Below, one piece after another: positions 43,209-55,490 of a stretch of 64,000 bases of DNA (position 1 is its first letter; each line of letters begins with the position of its first letter). The notes beneath the pieces are model-generated. The model was not told where the DNA came from. It ran no database searches and saw only the letters and a program-made list of their open reading frames with translations. Position numbers and translations under genes: made by a program. The DNA comes from Acholoe squamosa (taxonomy: Eukaryota; Annelida; Polychaeta; Phyllodocida; Polynoidae): positions 22,584,061-22,648,060 of the forward strand of contig OX439050.1 in the NCBI GenBank assembly GCA_949317995.1, given 5' to 3'.

Positions 43209-46024
43209 CTCTACTACTGCCTGTCTCTGACTGTCAATATACCAGGGTCTGTCTACTACTGCCTGTCTCTGACTGTCAATATACCAGGGTCTGTCTACTA
43301 CTGCCTGTCTCTGACTGTCAATATACCAGGGTCTGTCTACTACTGCCTGTCTCTGACTGTCAATATACCATGTTCTATCTACTACTGCCTGTCTCTGACT
43401 GTCAATACACCAGGGTCTGTCTACTACTGCCTGTCTCTGACTGTCAATATACCATGTTCTGTCTACTACTGCCTGTCTCTGACTGTCAATGTACCAGGGT
43501 CTGTCTACTACTGCCTGTCTCTGACTGTCAATATACCAGGGTCTGTCTACTACTGCCTATCTCTGACTGTCAATATACCAGGGTCTGTCTACTACTGCCT
43601 GTCTCTGACTGTCAATATACCATGTTCTGTCTACTACTGCCTGTCTCTGACTGTCAATATACCAGGGTCTGTCTACTACTGCCTGTCTCTGACTGTCAAT
43701 ATACCAGGGTCTGTCGACTACTGCCTCTCTCTGACTGTCAATATACCAGGGTCTGTCTACTTCTGCCTGTCTCTGACTGTCAATATACCAGGGTCTGTCT
43801 ACTACTGCCTGTCTCTGACTGTCAATATACCAGGGTCTGTCAACTACTGCCTGTCTCTGACTGTCAATACACCAGATTCTGTCTACTACTGCCTGTCTCT
43901 GACTGTCAATATACCATGTTCTGTCTACTACTGCCTGTCTCTGACTGTCAATGTACCAGGGTCTGTCTACTACTGCCTGTCTCTGACTGTCAATATACCA
44001 GGGTCTGTCTGCTACTGCCTGTCTCTGACTGTCAATATACCAGGGTCTGTCTACTACTGCCTGTCTCTGACTGTCAATATACCATGTTCTATCTACTACT
44101 GCCTGTCTCTGACTGTCAATATACCAGGGTCTGTCTACTACTGCCTGTCTCTGACTGTCAATATACCAGGGTCTGTCTACTACTGCCTGTCTCTGACTGT
44201 CAATATACCAGGGCCTGTCTACTACTGCCTGTCTCTGACTGTCAATATACCAGGGTCTGTCTACTACTGACTGTCAATACACCAGGGTCTGTCTACTACT
44301 GCCTGTCTCTGACTGTCAATATACCAGGGTCTGTCTACTACTGCTTGTCTCTGACTGTCAATATACCAGGGTCTGTCTACTACTGCCTGTCTCGGACTGT
44401 CAATATACCAGGGTCTGTCTACTACTGCCTGTCTCTGACTGTCAATATACCATGTTCTGTCTACTACTGCCTGTCTCTGACTGTCAATATACCAGGTTTG
44501 TCTACTACTGCCTGTCTCTGACTGTCAATATACCAGGGTCTGTCTACTACTGCCTGTCTCTGACTGTCAATATACCAGGGTCTGTCTACTACTGCCTGTC
44601 TCTGACTGTCAATATACCAGGGTCTGTCTACTACTGCCTGTCTCTGACTGTCAATATACCAGGGTCTGTCAACTACTGCCTGTCTCTGACTGTCAATATA
44701 CCAGGGTCTGTCAACTACTGCCTGTCTCTGACTGTCAATATACCAGGGTCTGTCAACTACTGCCTGTCTCTGACTGTCAATATACCAGGGTCTGTCTACT
44801 ACTGCCTGTCTCTGACTGTCAATATACCAGGGTCTGTCTACTTCTGCCTGTCTCTGACTGTCAATATACCAGGGCCTGTCTACTACTGCCTGTCTCTGAC
44901 TGTCAATATACCAGGGTCTGTCAACTACTGCCTGTCTCTGACTGTCAATATACCAGGGTCTGTCAACTACTGCCTGCCTCTGACTGTCAATACGCCAGGT
45001 TCTGTCTACTACTGCCTGTCTCTGACTGTCAATACACCAGGTTTGTCTACTACTGCCTGTCTCTGACTGTCAATATACCAGGGTCTGTCTACTACTGCCT
45101 GTCTCTGACTGTCAATACACCAGGGCCTGTCTACTACTGCCTGTCTCTGACTGTCAATATACCATGTTCTGTCTACTACTGCCTGTCTCTGACTGTCAAT
45201 ATACCAGGGTCTGTCAACTACTGCCTGTCTCTGACTGTCAATACACCAGATTCTGTCTACTACTGCCTGTCTCTGACTGTCAATATACCATGTTCTGTCT
45301 ACTACTGCCTGTCTCTGACTGTCAATACACCAGGGTCTGTCTACTACTGCCTGTCTCTGACTGTCAATATACCATGTTCTGTCTACTACTGCCTGTCTCT
45401 GACTGTCAATATACCATGTTCTGTCTACTATTGCTTGTCTCTTACTGTCAATATACCAGGGTCTGTCTACTATTGCCTGTCTCTGACTGTCAATACGCCA
45501 GGTTCTGTCTACTACTGCCTGTCTCTGACTGTCAATATACCATGTTCTGTCTACTATTGCTTGTCTCTTACTGTCAATATACCAGGGTCTGTCTACTACT
45601 GACTGTCTCTGACTGTCAATATGCCAGGTTCTGTCTACTACTGCCTGTCTCTGACTGTCAATATACCATGTTCTGTCTACTACTGCCTGTCTCTGACTGT
45701 CAATATACCATGTTCTGTCTACTACTGCCTGTCTCTGACTGTCAATATACCATGTTCTGTCTACTATTGCCTGTCTCTGACTGCCAATATACCAGGTTCT
45801 GTCTACTGCCTGTCTCTGACTGTCAATATACCAGGTTCTGTCTACTGCCTGTCTCTGACTGTCAATATACCAGGTCCTTCTACTAATACCTGTCTCTGAC
45901 TGTCAATACACCAGGTTCTGTCTACTAATACCTGTCTCTGACTGTCAATACACCAGGTTCCTTCTATTAATACATGTCTCTGACTAGCAATACACTAGGT
46001 TCTTTCTACACTACTGTCTGTCTA
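43209..46024. repeat. 42-bp minisatellite, about 65 units
   Basis: Each 42-bp unit contains CTACTACTGCCTGTCTCTGA then CTGTCAATATACCAGGGT. Three main variants differ after ATACC: AGGGTCTGTC, ATGTTCTGTC and AGGTTCTGTC, encoding ..YTRVC, ..YTMFC and ..YTRFC in the LLLPVSDCQYTRVC frame. Occasional short deletions (about 44268, 44493, 45030, 45795-45860) shift the frame between two stop-free readings, giving open frames of 499, 204 and 240 codons in succession. Units decay towards the right end. Confidence 0.98.
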
Positions 46025-46310
46025 TGAAACTGACGATGTGTATGGCAATGTGCAAACATAGATAAATGCTGAACGATAGGCCACACCTTGCCATACACGT
46101 TCCAAGTAGACACACCATAAACTCACATATTTATGTCATGGCAGATACGATCCTTACTATAGAACAGTAATGGACACGCCATATTAAATGGGGGGATGGA
46201 ATACAATATGCCCGTATTCAATGGCTGATGGTCATGTGACCTGCTGCAATAAAAACAGCAAAATATTGTTAAATTTCTTTATCTAAAGCCTTTCAAACCT
46301 GTGTAGCCAT

Positions 46311-46514
46311 GACATAAATGCAAATGTACACTTCCATGGAGTATTTTTGCATCGTATTCTCAGAGGTGGTGCTGCCATATTCCATGAAGCCATGGCTTTG
46401 TGGAATACAGCAGCACCACCTCTGGCAATACGAATGGCTTTGTGGAATACGGCAGCACCACCTCTGGCAATACGATGCAAAAATACTCCATGGTGGTGGA
46501 CATTTGCTTATGTA
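46311..46514. mobile_element. Foldback element with GGTGGTGCTGCCATATTCC arms
   Basis: Left arm CATGGAGTATTTTTGCATCG + GAGGTGGTGCTGCC, and right arm GGCAGCACCACCTCTGGCAATACGATGCAAAAATACTCCATGG. The right arm is preceded by a 42-bp near-perfect tandem duplicate (46392-46433, 46434-46475). A half-copy lies at 20072-20162. Confidence 0.8.
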
Positions 46515-46829
46515 TCAGTTTCTCTCTTCTGCTGCTTTTCTCTGACTCTATACTTGCCCATTATAAGCCAATAGTAAGCACGGGCATAGGAAGTAAATTT
46601 TTATTGAGGGGGGGGCGGGGCAGGGGTCCTGGTTTGCCTGTATGATATACCATTTTATTGTTCCATAAATTCTAACATATTTTGTATTAATCAAAGAAAT
46701 ATCTATGAAATTAATACATAGGTTGGTTCTAAGAGCTATAAGAGCGCTCAAACTTTGTATAAGAGCGTTCATGCCCCACTGCACACCAGCCACAGTCAGT
46801 TAGACAGAGTTTATGACATCAAAAGGTCC

Positions 46830-47851
46830 GACCTAATGGTTCACTGCACAATATAATAAGAATAAGGGTCTCAGTGTGCGACCTCATGGTTCAATGCACA
46901 AATTAATAACTTGTAAGTGAATGCAACCGGCCGTCACGGGTGCCTGAGCACCGCTGACGCCGTCATGAGTGTCTGAGCACTCTAAGGACTGAACAATGGG
47001 TTACATAAGCACGACGCCATAACCTTCCGGTCGCTCTAGCGTCGCTCCTGAGCGACCTAGGTCTAATATCAAAAATTCTATGGAAAGCCCATAATTAGAC
47101 GGTCAGAATGAGCCCAAGATCAAGGCGGAACTCCCAGTATTAAGGAAGTTATGCCATGGAGACTGAAAGGAGCTCCGAGTGCACCACAGACAAAACGGCG
47201 CGAATTACGCGCCTATCCAGCGGGCATTATAAACTTGGCATATTCAACTCCGCGCATGCCCAAAATGGCGGTTATAAACGCATAAACGGCCGAGATATGA
47301 GGGTCTAAAGATGCAGAACCGACCAAGACAATGGGGGCCATAGCGGCGTCCATGGGGGTCCTTTGTCCCCCTGTGACACTTGAAAGGGTCCCCTCAAACA
47401 ATTGTAGAGTTAGGCAGATGCTGCTGGCTCCAGTCAGTCTGGAGGTGCTTTTCCAAGATTTGCTACAAATAGCCTGTCTGCACCTCCAGGAAGACACATC
47501 ACCAAGAACCGCTCTAGAGGTAACATCTCCAGTCATCTCCTGCTACCGGCTATACCACTGCACTATGGTGAAACTATGCTAGACAGGCATTGGTTTCTTA
47601 CCATTAGTGGCCAGAGGCTATCTTCTTCAAGACTTCCACCAGAGGGTAAAGTTATCCATTATTACATTATTCCTCTAAGCAGCAGGTCAGGAGCTAGGTG
47701 TGGGAACCCACCTAGAAGTATGCTGGACACTGTATTATTATTACCTCACAGGTGGAGTGGAACTGAACATTGTACTTTATAAATTACTGTATGTTTACTG
47801 TATGTACAAATTACCTACATACTAACTACTGTATGATTGATATTTCTTACA
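46830..47851. other. GC/CpG-richer segment leading to the LTR-end-like repeat
   Basis: This 1-kb stretch is visibly richer in CG dinucleotides than its surroundings (GCCGTCACGGG, CGGTCGCTCTAGCGTCGCTCC, CGGCGCGAATTACGCGCC). It contains paired CGACCTMATGGTTCAMTGCACA words at 46827 and 46881, and an NRF1/YY1-like pair near 47252-47268. Overlapping frames at 47213-47582 have no recognised motif. With the repeat at 47852-47990 it may form a 3' part of a retroelement. Confidence 0.4.
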
Positions 47852-47990
47852 TGTTGCCTAAAGCTGAATAAACCAGTGACAACTGGAAATAACACTATTT
47901 ATAAGAGCCTTGAGATAATTACACTATATACCACTAGTCTCATGATATTTCTCATATGACAACTTGATCATGCCAATTACTAGTATGACA
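47852..47990 (+). repeat. LTR-end-like dispersed repeat, copy 2
   Basis: Matches 1-139 with a few substitutions; same AATAAA and TATGACA end. This copy has its left flank in the window, so it shows what may precede the repeat. Confidence 0.65.
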
Positions 47991-48371
47991 CCTGCTATAG
48001 TTTTACATAGGCTTATATAGGGGACCTTTCCATTGTCCCTTCCATTGTTGGGGGGGGGGACTGGTACCAATGAGGCAAATCCAGGGTCGGTATCAGAATC
48101 ACAATGTGCCGGGGAGGTCAAGTAATGTAAATCCTTCACTGATGTGCTAAAAAGAAACTACCCCAGTAACTCACTTTACCACATATTATGGCCCTATAAA
48201 TCATAGCAAAAATCTATGTACATCTAAGAGTAAATGATGGTGGCCACCGCCCAACTAGGCACACGTCACATAGTCTATTTATGTCAAGGTGAATATCGTA
48301 GTTCCATAGAGAAAGCACTGAACCCCCGTATTGCACCCCTGCGTTAAATAACCCGTGGGAAATCCGCACCA

Positions 48372-48434
48372 TGACGTCATAGGTCCACCGCGCATGCGCA
48401 GCCTTGTTGAAACGTAAACATCCAAGATGGCGGC
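48372..48434 (+). promoter_or_regulatory. Promoter-like cluster: CRE, NRF1 and YY1 sites
   Basis: TGACGTCA (48372-48379), GCGCATGCGC (48390-48399) and AAGATGGCGGC (48424-48434) lie within 63 bp of locally GC/CpG-rich sequence. In animal genomes a sense YY1 motif just after a TSS, with NRF1 and CRE upstream, is typical of TATA-less promoters; the arrangement here points to + strand transcription, the same strand as exons A and B. The ATG in the YY1 word opens only eight codons. A GT donor-like word (GATGG|GTAAAT) follows at 48460. A second TGACGTCA lies at 48742. Activity is inference. Confidence 0.5.
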
Positions 48435-48530
48435 GGTCAGGATTTCGCGATGACGATGGGTAAATAAGGGTTTAATTTCAATCTTATTGATGAAATATCG
48501 ATTAATTATCAACCCAAACAATTTGACATA

Positions 48531-48643
48531 AATGTAAAGATGAACTCTGATTAGTTTGAGCCGACAGTTTCTTCACGAGCGGGTCCGGGCCGTTCCGCAC
48601 GAGGCCGATAGGCTCAAACTAATCATCGTTCACCTTTACCATT
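48531..48643. repeat. Foldback hairpin with CG-rich loop
   Basis: Arms AATGTAAAGATGAACTCTGATTAGTTTGAGCC and its imperfect inverse enclose a CACGAGCGGGTCCGGGCCG loop. Same general design as the hairpins at 9626 and 26597. Confidence 0.75.
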
Positions 48644-49714
48644 GTAGGTGGAGATGGAAAAAAAAATATAGCTACTGTACTGAACGTAAGAGTATCAACC
48701 TCTCCTAGAGAGGTCTAGCGAGATCCCTCTTCAAGTGATCATGACGTCACAGGAGTGTCATGCACGTGGCCTTGACCCTGGTGCCCCCACAATGCACCGG
48801 GTTGTGTTGATGAGACACGAGGCACGTTTGATGTGTTAGTGTAGAGGTGCAGGTCGTGAGGGGGTGCAGGGTAACTGGGGAGGGGGTGGTAAGGGGTACT
48901 TTCCTTCAAGAGATCACCTTGCCAGGTTTTGCATCTCTGCTCCAACATCCTTTGGCTTTCTCTAAACTCTTTCAATGCTCACTATCAAGGGCTGGCATTT
49001 TTGCTAAGTGGATTGATTTTTATACATTTGCATAGAAAATGTACAGAGAAAAATTGCCAGATTATTAAGCGCTCTATTGCTATCAGTCGGGCAAATTCTT
49101 GCTAATCCAACAATTTATGATACTGCAAATGTATAGAAAATGTTGGTCGGTTGAGCCAATGATGGTCAGTTGAGCGAAAAAAAACACCTGACTGATCGAA
49201 CAAGTCCTTTATTTGTCATTAACCCAAAGTATCAAAGTATTTAAAATGTATCTGCCATTTAGCTCCCTTGTGGACATAAATAAGGTCAGTAAGAAGGGTG
49301 TACCTGGGACATGACAGCAAACATTTACATATGATGCAGCTATGGCGTTTTAAAAGTATCATCTGGCCAGTCTCCTTTTTTTCCGAGTACCAGGGTAACC
49401 TCTTTAGGTGAAAGGCGAAAATTTCAAAAACAGTCTCCTTTCTTACCTCCTCACACTGTATTTGTCCGGCTGGTGCAGAGTTGTAATTACAATGACAAAA
49501 ACACCTATTGGAGAGTGGGTATGTGTGTGTGTAGTGCTTGGTTAGCAGGTATAAAGGAGTTGCTGGAAGGGCCATAGCCTCCTGATGGAGTCAATATTGA
49601 GACACTTCTGAGGCGGTGCGTATCGTGTGCCTCACTAAAACAGGCTACAAGGGCAGCTTCACAATGTATATTGACTGAGCACGTCTGTCTGTCACCGCCT
49701 GACCAGCCTCAGTG
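48644..49714. other. Intronic sequence, no feature recognised
   Basis: Apart from the CRE word at 48742-48749, nothing assignable. The minus frame at 49219-49575 has no motif. Confidence 0.5.
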
Positions 49715-51200
49715 TACCTGCTCCTGTTTTCTGGTGCTACTAGTATAGCAATGCTGTACCTGCCCCCTGATGCTGCTAGTACAGCATCGCCATACCTGCC
49801 TTTGTTCTTGTGCTACTATAAACTAGCACAGCCTTGTTTCACCTCCCCCTGTTCTGGTGCTACTAGTATACTGATCTAGCGTGATACATTATTGACCATT
49901 GAGATAATTCCCTTCATTCAGTGCAGACTTTTTATGCCCATTTCTCCAGTACCGGATCAAGCAATGGTGCCCCTTACAATGGAATCTGCGAACTCGTGTA
50001 TACCCTTGTGTATACAGCCTCCCCTATTCTGGTTCTACTAGTTCAGCCTTGTACCTAACCCCGCCTCCCCACCCCCACTGTTCTGGTGCTATTAGCACAA
50101 TCTTATACCTTCCCATATTCTGGTACACAGTGTTGTACCTCCTCCTGTTCTGGTGCTAGTAGCATAGCCTTGTACCTCCCCTGCTCTGATGCTACTAGTA
50201 CACCCTTGTACCTCCCACCTGTTCTGGTGCTACTAGTACTGTCTTGTATCTCCCCCTGTTCTGGTGCTACTAGGATAGACTTGTACCTCCCGCTGTTCTG
50301 GTGCTACTAGAATAGCCTTGTACCCCTACAGTTCTGGTGCTATTACTACAGCCTTGTACCTCCCCAGTTCTGGTGTTACTAGCACAGCCCTGTACCTCCC
50401 ATAGTTCTAGTGCTACTAGTAGTAGTACAGCCTTGTACCTCCCCCTGGTCTGGTGCTACTAGCATAGCCTTGTACACCCCCCCCTGTTCTGGTGCTACTA
50501 GGACAGCCTTGTACCTCCCCCTGTTCTGGTGCTACTAGCATAGCGTTGTACCTCCCCCAGTTCTGGTGTGACTAGCACAGCCTTGTACCTCCCCCTGTTC
50601 TGGTACTACTAGCATAGCCTTATATATCCCCCTGTTCTGGGGCTATTAGTATAGCCTTGTACCTCCCACTATCCTGGTGCTACTAGCACAGCCTTGTACC
50701 TTACACTGTTCTGGTGCTACTAGCACAGCCTTGTACCTGCCCCTGTTCTGGTACTACTGGCATAGCCTTGTACCTCCCACTTTTCTGGTGCTACTTGCAT
50801 GGCATTGTACCTCCCCCAGTTTTGGTGCTATTAGCATAGCCTTGTTTTACCTCCCCTGTTCTGGTGCTACTAGTAATGCCTTGTACCTCCCCCAGTTCTG
50901 GTGCTATTAGCATAGCCTTGTTTTACCTCCCCTGTTCTGGTGCTACTAGCATAGCCTTGTACCTCCCCCTATTCTGGTGCTACTAGTACAGCCTTGTACC
51001 TCCCCCCTGCTCCGGTGCTACTAGCACAGCTTTGTACCTCCCCCAGTTCTGCTGCTATTAGCACACCCTTGTACCTCCCCTGTTCTGGTGCTACTAGCAC
51101 AGCCCTGTACCTCCCTCAGTTCTGGTGCTATTAGCACAGCCTTGTTTTTCCTCCCTATGATCTGGTGCTACATGTATATAGTAGATGTGCTGTACCAGGG
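49715..51200. repeat. 38-40-bp degenerate minisatellite, about 36 units
   Basis: Units of the type CTGTTCTGGTGCTACTAG followed by CACAGCCTTGTACCTCCCC, with variable C-runs that change the length. An earlier dispersed repeat (49900-49995, also at 25545-25700) interrupts the array near its left end. The variable length destroys any constant frame. Confidence 0.95.
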
Positions 51201-52933
51201 CCCTGCTGCTGCTAGTATAGCTATACATGAAACCTGGTGTACCTCTTCTAGTGCTACTAGTAAACTACTAGTAAAGATTCATCGAGCTTCCTCTGCCTTG
51301 GCCTAGACCAAGTTGTAGTAGTTTTATTTGTTCATTTGTAGGAGATCATTAGGGACTTAACAAAGATACACTAGGGAAATATTCCCTAGATGCAGGATTA
51401 GCACTAAGCTCATTGTGCCAAATATAGTAATGACAATACCGTTGATAATTAACGGTATAACCTACAGGCCCATTACATCATTCAAAAAAATTCCAGAATG
51501 AAATACAACATGTAATATTCTTTGATATTTCTTCAACAAATCTTTACACAGAGGCATTTAAAAATGTGCTTTTGCCCCTACATACATTTATATGGTTATT
51601 ATTGGAGATTTTAGTGGACCAGTATGCACCCTAGGCCTTACCAACTCTGGTAGACAAACTGTTGGTGTACAGAGAAAATCTGATAATGCTACACAATCTC
51701 CACAACGACTGGTAACCATGGCAACGCACGTGACATAGCATTTGTCTACAGAAACAGGTAGCCGCCGTAGTAACCAGAGTGTTCTTTATATCCTCTTCTG
51801 TTGTAGATTAGGAGAGGTTTTTTTACTCTAGTAGGTGCTAAAGGAACTCTGAAGATATGTTTGGATGCAGCACCCCTTAAAGGGACAAGGATTTGTCTTT
51901 AATATTATTTAACATCTGATGAAATGTTGCATTAGTGTACAGAGTGAAGAGAGTGGGATATCCCTGAAATGTTCTAAATGGGGCATGGATTGTTTTTAAT
52001 GTGTGGGAACATTAGTTTCATATTGCATGCTCTGGTTGTGGTGCTGCATACATATGGGAATAAGTCTGCAGGATTGAGTGAGAAATAATGAGCTTTTTAT
52101 TCATTGGAAGACACCCCAACTCCCCCACACCAATAAAGACTTGCAGTAGCCTCCATTAAAGAATCATGTTTTCATGTCTGCTCACATACCGTTCAGATAG
52201 CGTGCTATTCCATACTACAGCTATTTTAATCCGAGCAAACCACCATTAATGTGGCAGCCATCTTGGCACAGTCCCACAGTCCTACAAATACTGCCTCCTG
52301 ATTGGTCCATCCCGGGCACATGGCCAGGCTCAACCAATGGGAGAGAAGTGTGTCATCACCAAGGTGACATTGAGTGTGTGTTTGGGCCGTGCATTTAGCT
52401 GAGTTTGTTTGTGTGTCCTCTACACAAATATTGGCTGATGAGATTTGGTGACAGGACTGGGGCCTCGTGTGGGAGATGGGTGGAACCTCACAGGATAGTT
52501 CTCTCATCAGACACCAGGGGTTTTGAGGTCTGACATGTATAGGGTCTGTTAGCATTTATGTTCTCATAATTAAGACATGAGATCAAATAAGGGGAAAATA
52601 AAGGGATCTATCAAAATCATGTCCTTCTCAATTTCACAAAGTAGGCTCCTGAAGAGACCTACCTTGTTGAAAATATGTATTCATGAGAACCATCAGATTT
52701 ATGTACCGTATAGTCTGACTCGAACAGTTGTAACCTAAGTTTTACTGGAAACACCAAGAGCTGCTTCTACAATCAATCATTCTGTCCATCTAATAATCAG
52801 ATGAAGATGATAAATATGGTTCAGCAGTGTGCCAGCCTTCAATATAAATTCAATCTGTCATTAGAAGACAATGTTTTACAAAAGTTGCTGACATGTCTCA
52901 GAGCTGTCTTGAAATACGAATCTGAAGAATTGT

Positions 52934-52935
<2 letters not shown>
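51201..52935. other. Intronic sequence, no feature recognised
   Basis: AT-rich, no exon-like conserved peptide. CRE, NRF1 or YY1 words are not clustered here. Confidence 0.5.

Positions 52936-52998
<63 letters not shown>
52936..52998. repeat. (TA)n microsatellite
   Basis: About 60 bp of TA followed by a decayed TATAT tail. Confidence 0.95.
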
Positions 52999-53004
<6 letters not shown>

Positions 53005-53189
53005 TTATATATATTAGATATTAAATTAAATGCAGTTGTCAGCCATGACTTCATATCTGCCTCAGATACCATAATGGCCTGTCTATGCTGCCCAGTGCTT
53101 AGAGAATACCCCTCAACCCTTGCCTTTATATACCTTTATATGGTGTTTTTTTGAAACTTTTTAATGCATGAGATTGATTCAAAGAATGT

Positions 53190-53410
53190 GATTCGAACAC
53201 CCTCCTACCCCTAGCTCTTATTCAGAAATGATGCATATTTTGGATCTGGCGCTTAAACGGGCCAATACAGTGCCTTACTGACCTACTTTTTAAACAAGGT
53301 GATATGTTTCCTCTGGTGCTTATATGAGACTATTATTTGAAACATAATTTCTACACACCTCTATCCCAAACACTTATTTAAGGCAGATGCTTATTTGAGA
53401 TTCCAGCAAT
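53190..53410. repeat. Fragments of the TGGCCCGTTTAAGCACC MITE
   Basis: GGCGCTTAAACGGGCCAATACAGTG (53249-53272) is a clear right end. CACACCTCTATCCCAAACACTTATTTAAGGCAG (53355-53387) resembles interior blocks. A looser relative with ACCGTATTGGCCTATG and TTAAGCACCAG lies at 53961-54100. Confidence 0.5.
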
Positions 53411-54100
53411 TCTGCCAAACCTGTAGTTTCCCTAAACCAGGTCTTGTCTTCTACAGGAAACCCAAACTGTGTTGTAGAACCCGATCAGTCTGTGATGGAT
53501 CTTGATGGGCCATGATGGTGAGGGTAGTCAGTGATAGTGCTGAGTCTACACACACTGTTTGGGAATGGGGAGGACCTACACCCAGAAGGCCCAACCAGAA
53601 CAATATCAATGAATATGTTATGGATAGAGGCCTAAAGTACATGTCCTGTGTTATAATTTCATTTGGGTATGTATGTGTGGGGGCTACCCTCAGCCATACC
53701 CATTATCAAGTAGGTTTTGTGCAGAAATTAGGGCTAGTTGTTAAAAATAGGGTTAAGCAGTTATAGGGTAGTGTGGGGTTTCATAAAGGACAGAGACCCT
53801 CCTAACTTCAGTTAAACCACATTTGGGTGGAAACATAATGGAAAAGCATGGCTAAGAAGACCCTACCAGGCTTTGAGAGAAATCCATAAGCTTAATGTGG
53901 GGTACTTAATCATACTGCATTAGGCCTCTATGCCATGGCCCATATGCAGTCTTTTGTGGTACCGTATTGGCCTATGTATAAAGCACCGGGTCCCAAATTT
54001 AATGCGCTGGTCTTGAATACGCACCTGAGGGTACAGAGGTATTGACATTTTAAAATTCAATGTAGTGTAAGTCTTGATTAAGCACCAGTCTTGACCTAGG

Positions 54101-55389
54101 GCCGGGGTAAAGACTGCTTGAGATAAATGAACACCCTAAGGCTAATGCAGTAATATACATGCAGAACAGAATAGTGGTATTCACACAACAGGAAGAAATG
54201 TTCTTACACCTGAATGGAGCTGTGGGAAACATTTTCACAATAGAATATCACACCTCGTTCCCTTAAGTCCAGCCTCAACAATAGAAGCTGCTGGAAGGAG
54301 GCGACAAGGGATATGCAACAATTGTGTTTATGAGATTTAAGACCAATGTGTCATACCAGTGAGACCAGGAGAGAACCCACATTGGTGCCTAGGAGCAGCG
54401 AGATGGAAATGTTATACTTTATAGTGGAGCAGATTAGTGGCCAAATCGTTCAAATTGTGATACAAGCGCCAAATTCGGACTGGATACTCTCTATACTTAG
54501 TGTTTTCAGGAAAAAACGTTAGCCACTCAAAAAGTGAAAAGCTGAAATACATGTACATGTATAAAGATTATGGAAAAGGGTTCCGCACATAAGTGATTCA
54601 TTGTAATGCGGTTCGCTGCCGTTAGAGGCGTTCTTTAGAAAATATGAGGCCTAGAAGCAGATGCAAGTAGTTGCATCTTCCTGGTAACTTGATTGGGGCT
54701 ATCTACCCATATCATGTGAATGCACTATAAATGGACATCTTTTTGTGATATTTCCTTTTCACTTTCTCTTTGCTACTATACCTGAGAAGTGAAGGAATTG
54801 CTTCCAAACAATCTAACAAAAGGTTAAACTACCTAGTCCTATAGTCTAGAGTAGTCATTGAATTAGTCATGTGTCTGATATTGAGGAGTGGGAGCTTGGC
54901 ACAAGTTCAGTATCTGCTGAAATGTTTTCCAAAATACTTTCGCAGGAAGTGTTTAATTATTCACTTCACCATTCTACAACATAGACTGTTGATCCCCCAA
55001 GACACACTGACATGCCCATGCTCCCCAAGGCCAGACCAATCATTACATTGATCTTTTTTCTTAAGTATTGGACCGTGTGTGCTACCTTGAGTATCGTCTA
55101 TAAAGTGCAGTATCGATCTGTTGACATCTTCAATGGTTGCTTGTCTAGAGTCCAACTTGCAGCCTGCCTTAAATCCTTACATATAGGACGCAGCCTATTC
55201 ACATGCATAGCCTCAGATATGTCATATAGGACTTAGCTGAACTCAGGGTGCGTCCTATAAGCGAGGTTTTTATCATATAAGGGAGTACTAAACTACCCAA
55301 AATAAAGTCCCCATTGCACATTATAGCATAGCTCAGAGTGTGTCCTATATATGTGAGGTGCTTCCTATACGCGAAGACAGTGTCTCTTC
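54101..55389. other. Intronic sequence with GTGCGTCCTATAAGCG words near the end
   Basis: 55166-55370 repeats (C)AG(G/A)GTG(C/T)GTCCTATA..CG(A/C)GG..TTTT, related to the GCGGCTTATACGCGGG words of 18695-18790, 20632-20780 and 40427-40726. The rest is unremarkable. Confidence 0.45.
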
Positions 55390-55490
55390 TGAAACTAGTC
55401 AGTGGTGACGACTTTAGGTCCTCAGGTTGACAATACCTAAAACTACAACTTTAGCTGGTCAATATGACGACTTTAGGTCGTCATCCTGAT
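55390..55490. mobile_element. Truncated ACACTGAAAAC/GTCGTCA MITE just upstream of exon B
   Basis: It matches the left arm of 30281-30574 (GAAACTAGTCAGTGGTGAC, ACTTTAGGTCCTCA, CTAAAACTACAACTTTAG, GGTCGTCATCCTGA) and stops abruptly at the hairpin centre, 170 bp before exon B. An open frame runs from it through the intron into exon B by chance. Confidence 0.85.

Noticed and set aside
43022..45886. Long open frames (499, 204, 240 codons) that look like a Cys-rich repeat protein
   Set aside because: They follow from a stop-free 42-bp unit. The frame changes at small deletions while the DNA repeat continues, and at least two frames are equally open.
43209..46024. CRISPR-like appearance of regularly spaced repeats
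   Set aside because: There are no distinct spacers: whole 42-bp units repeat head to tail. The window is eukaryotic and no cas gene is present.
47213..47582. Opposed 107- and 83-residue frames as a retroelement coding fragment
   Set aside because: No reverse transcriptase, integrase, gag zinc knuckle or protease motif is visible in either.
48430..48453. Start codon in the YY1 word as a protein start
   Set aside because: The frame ends after eight codons; it could only be a short upstream frame or non-coding first exon.
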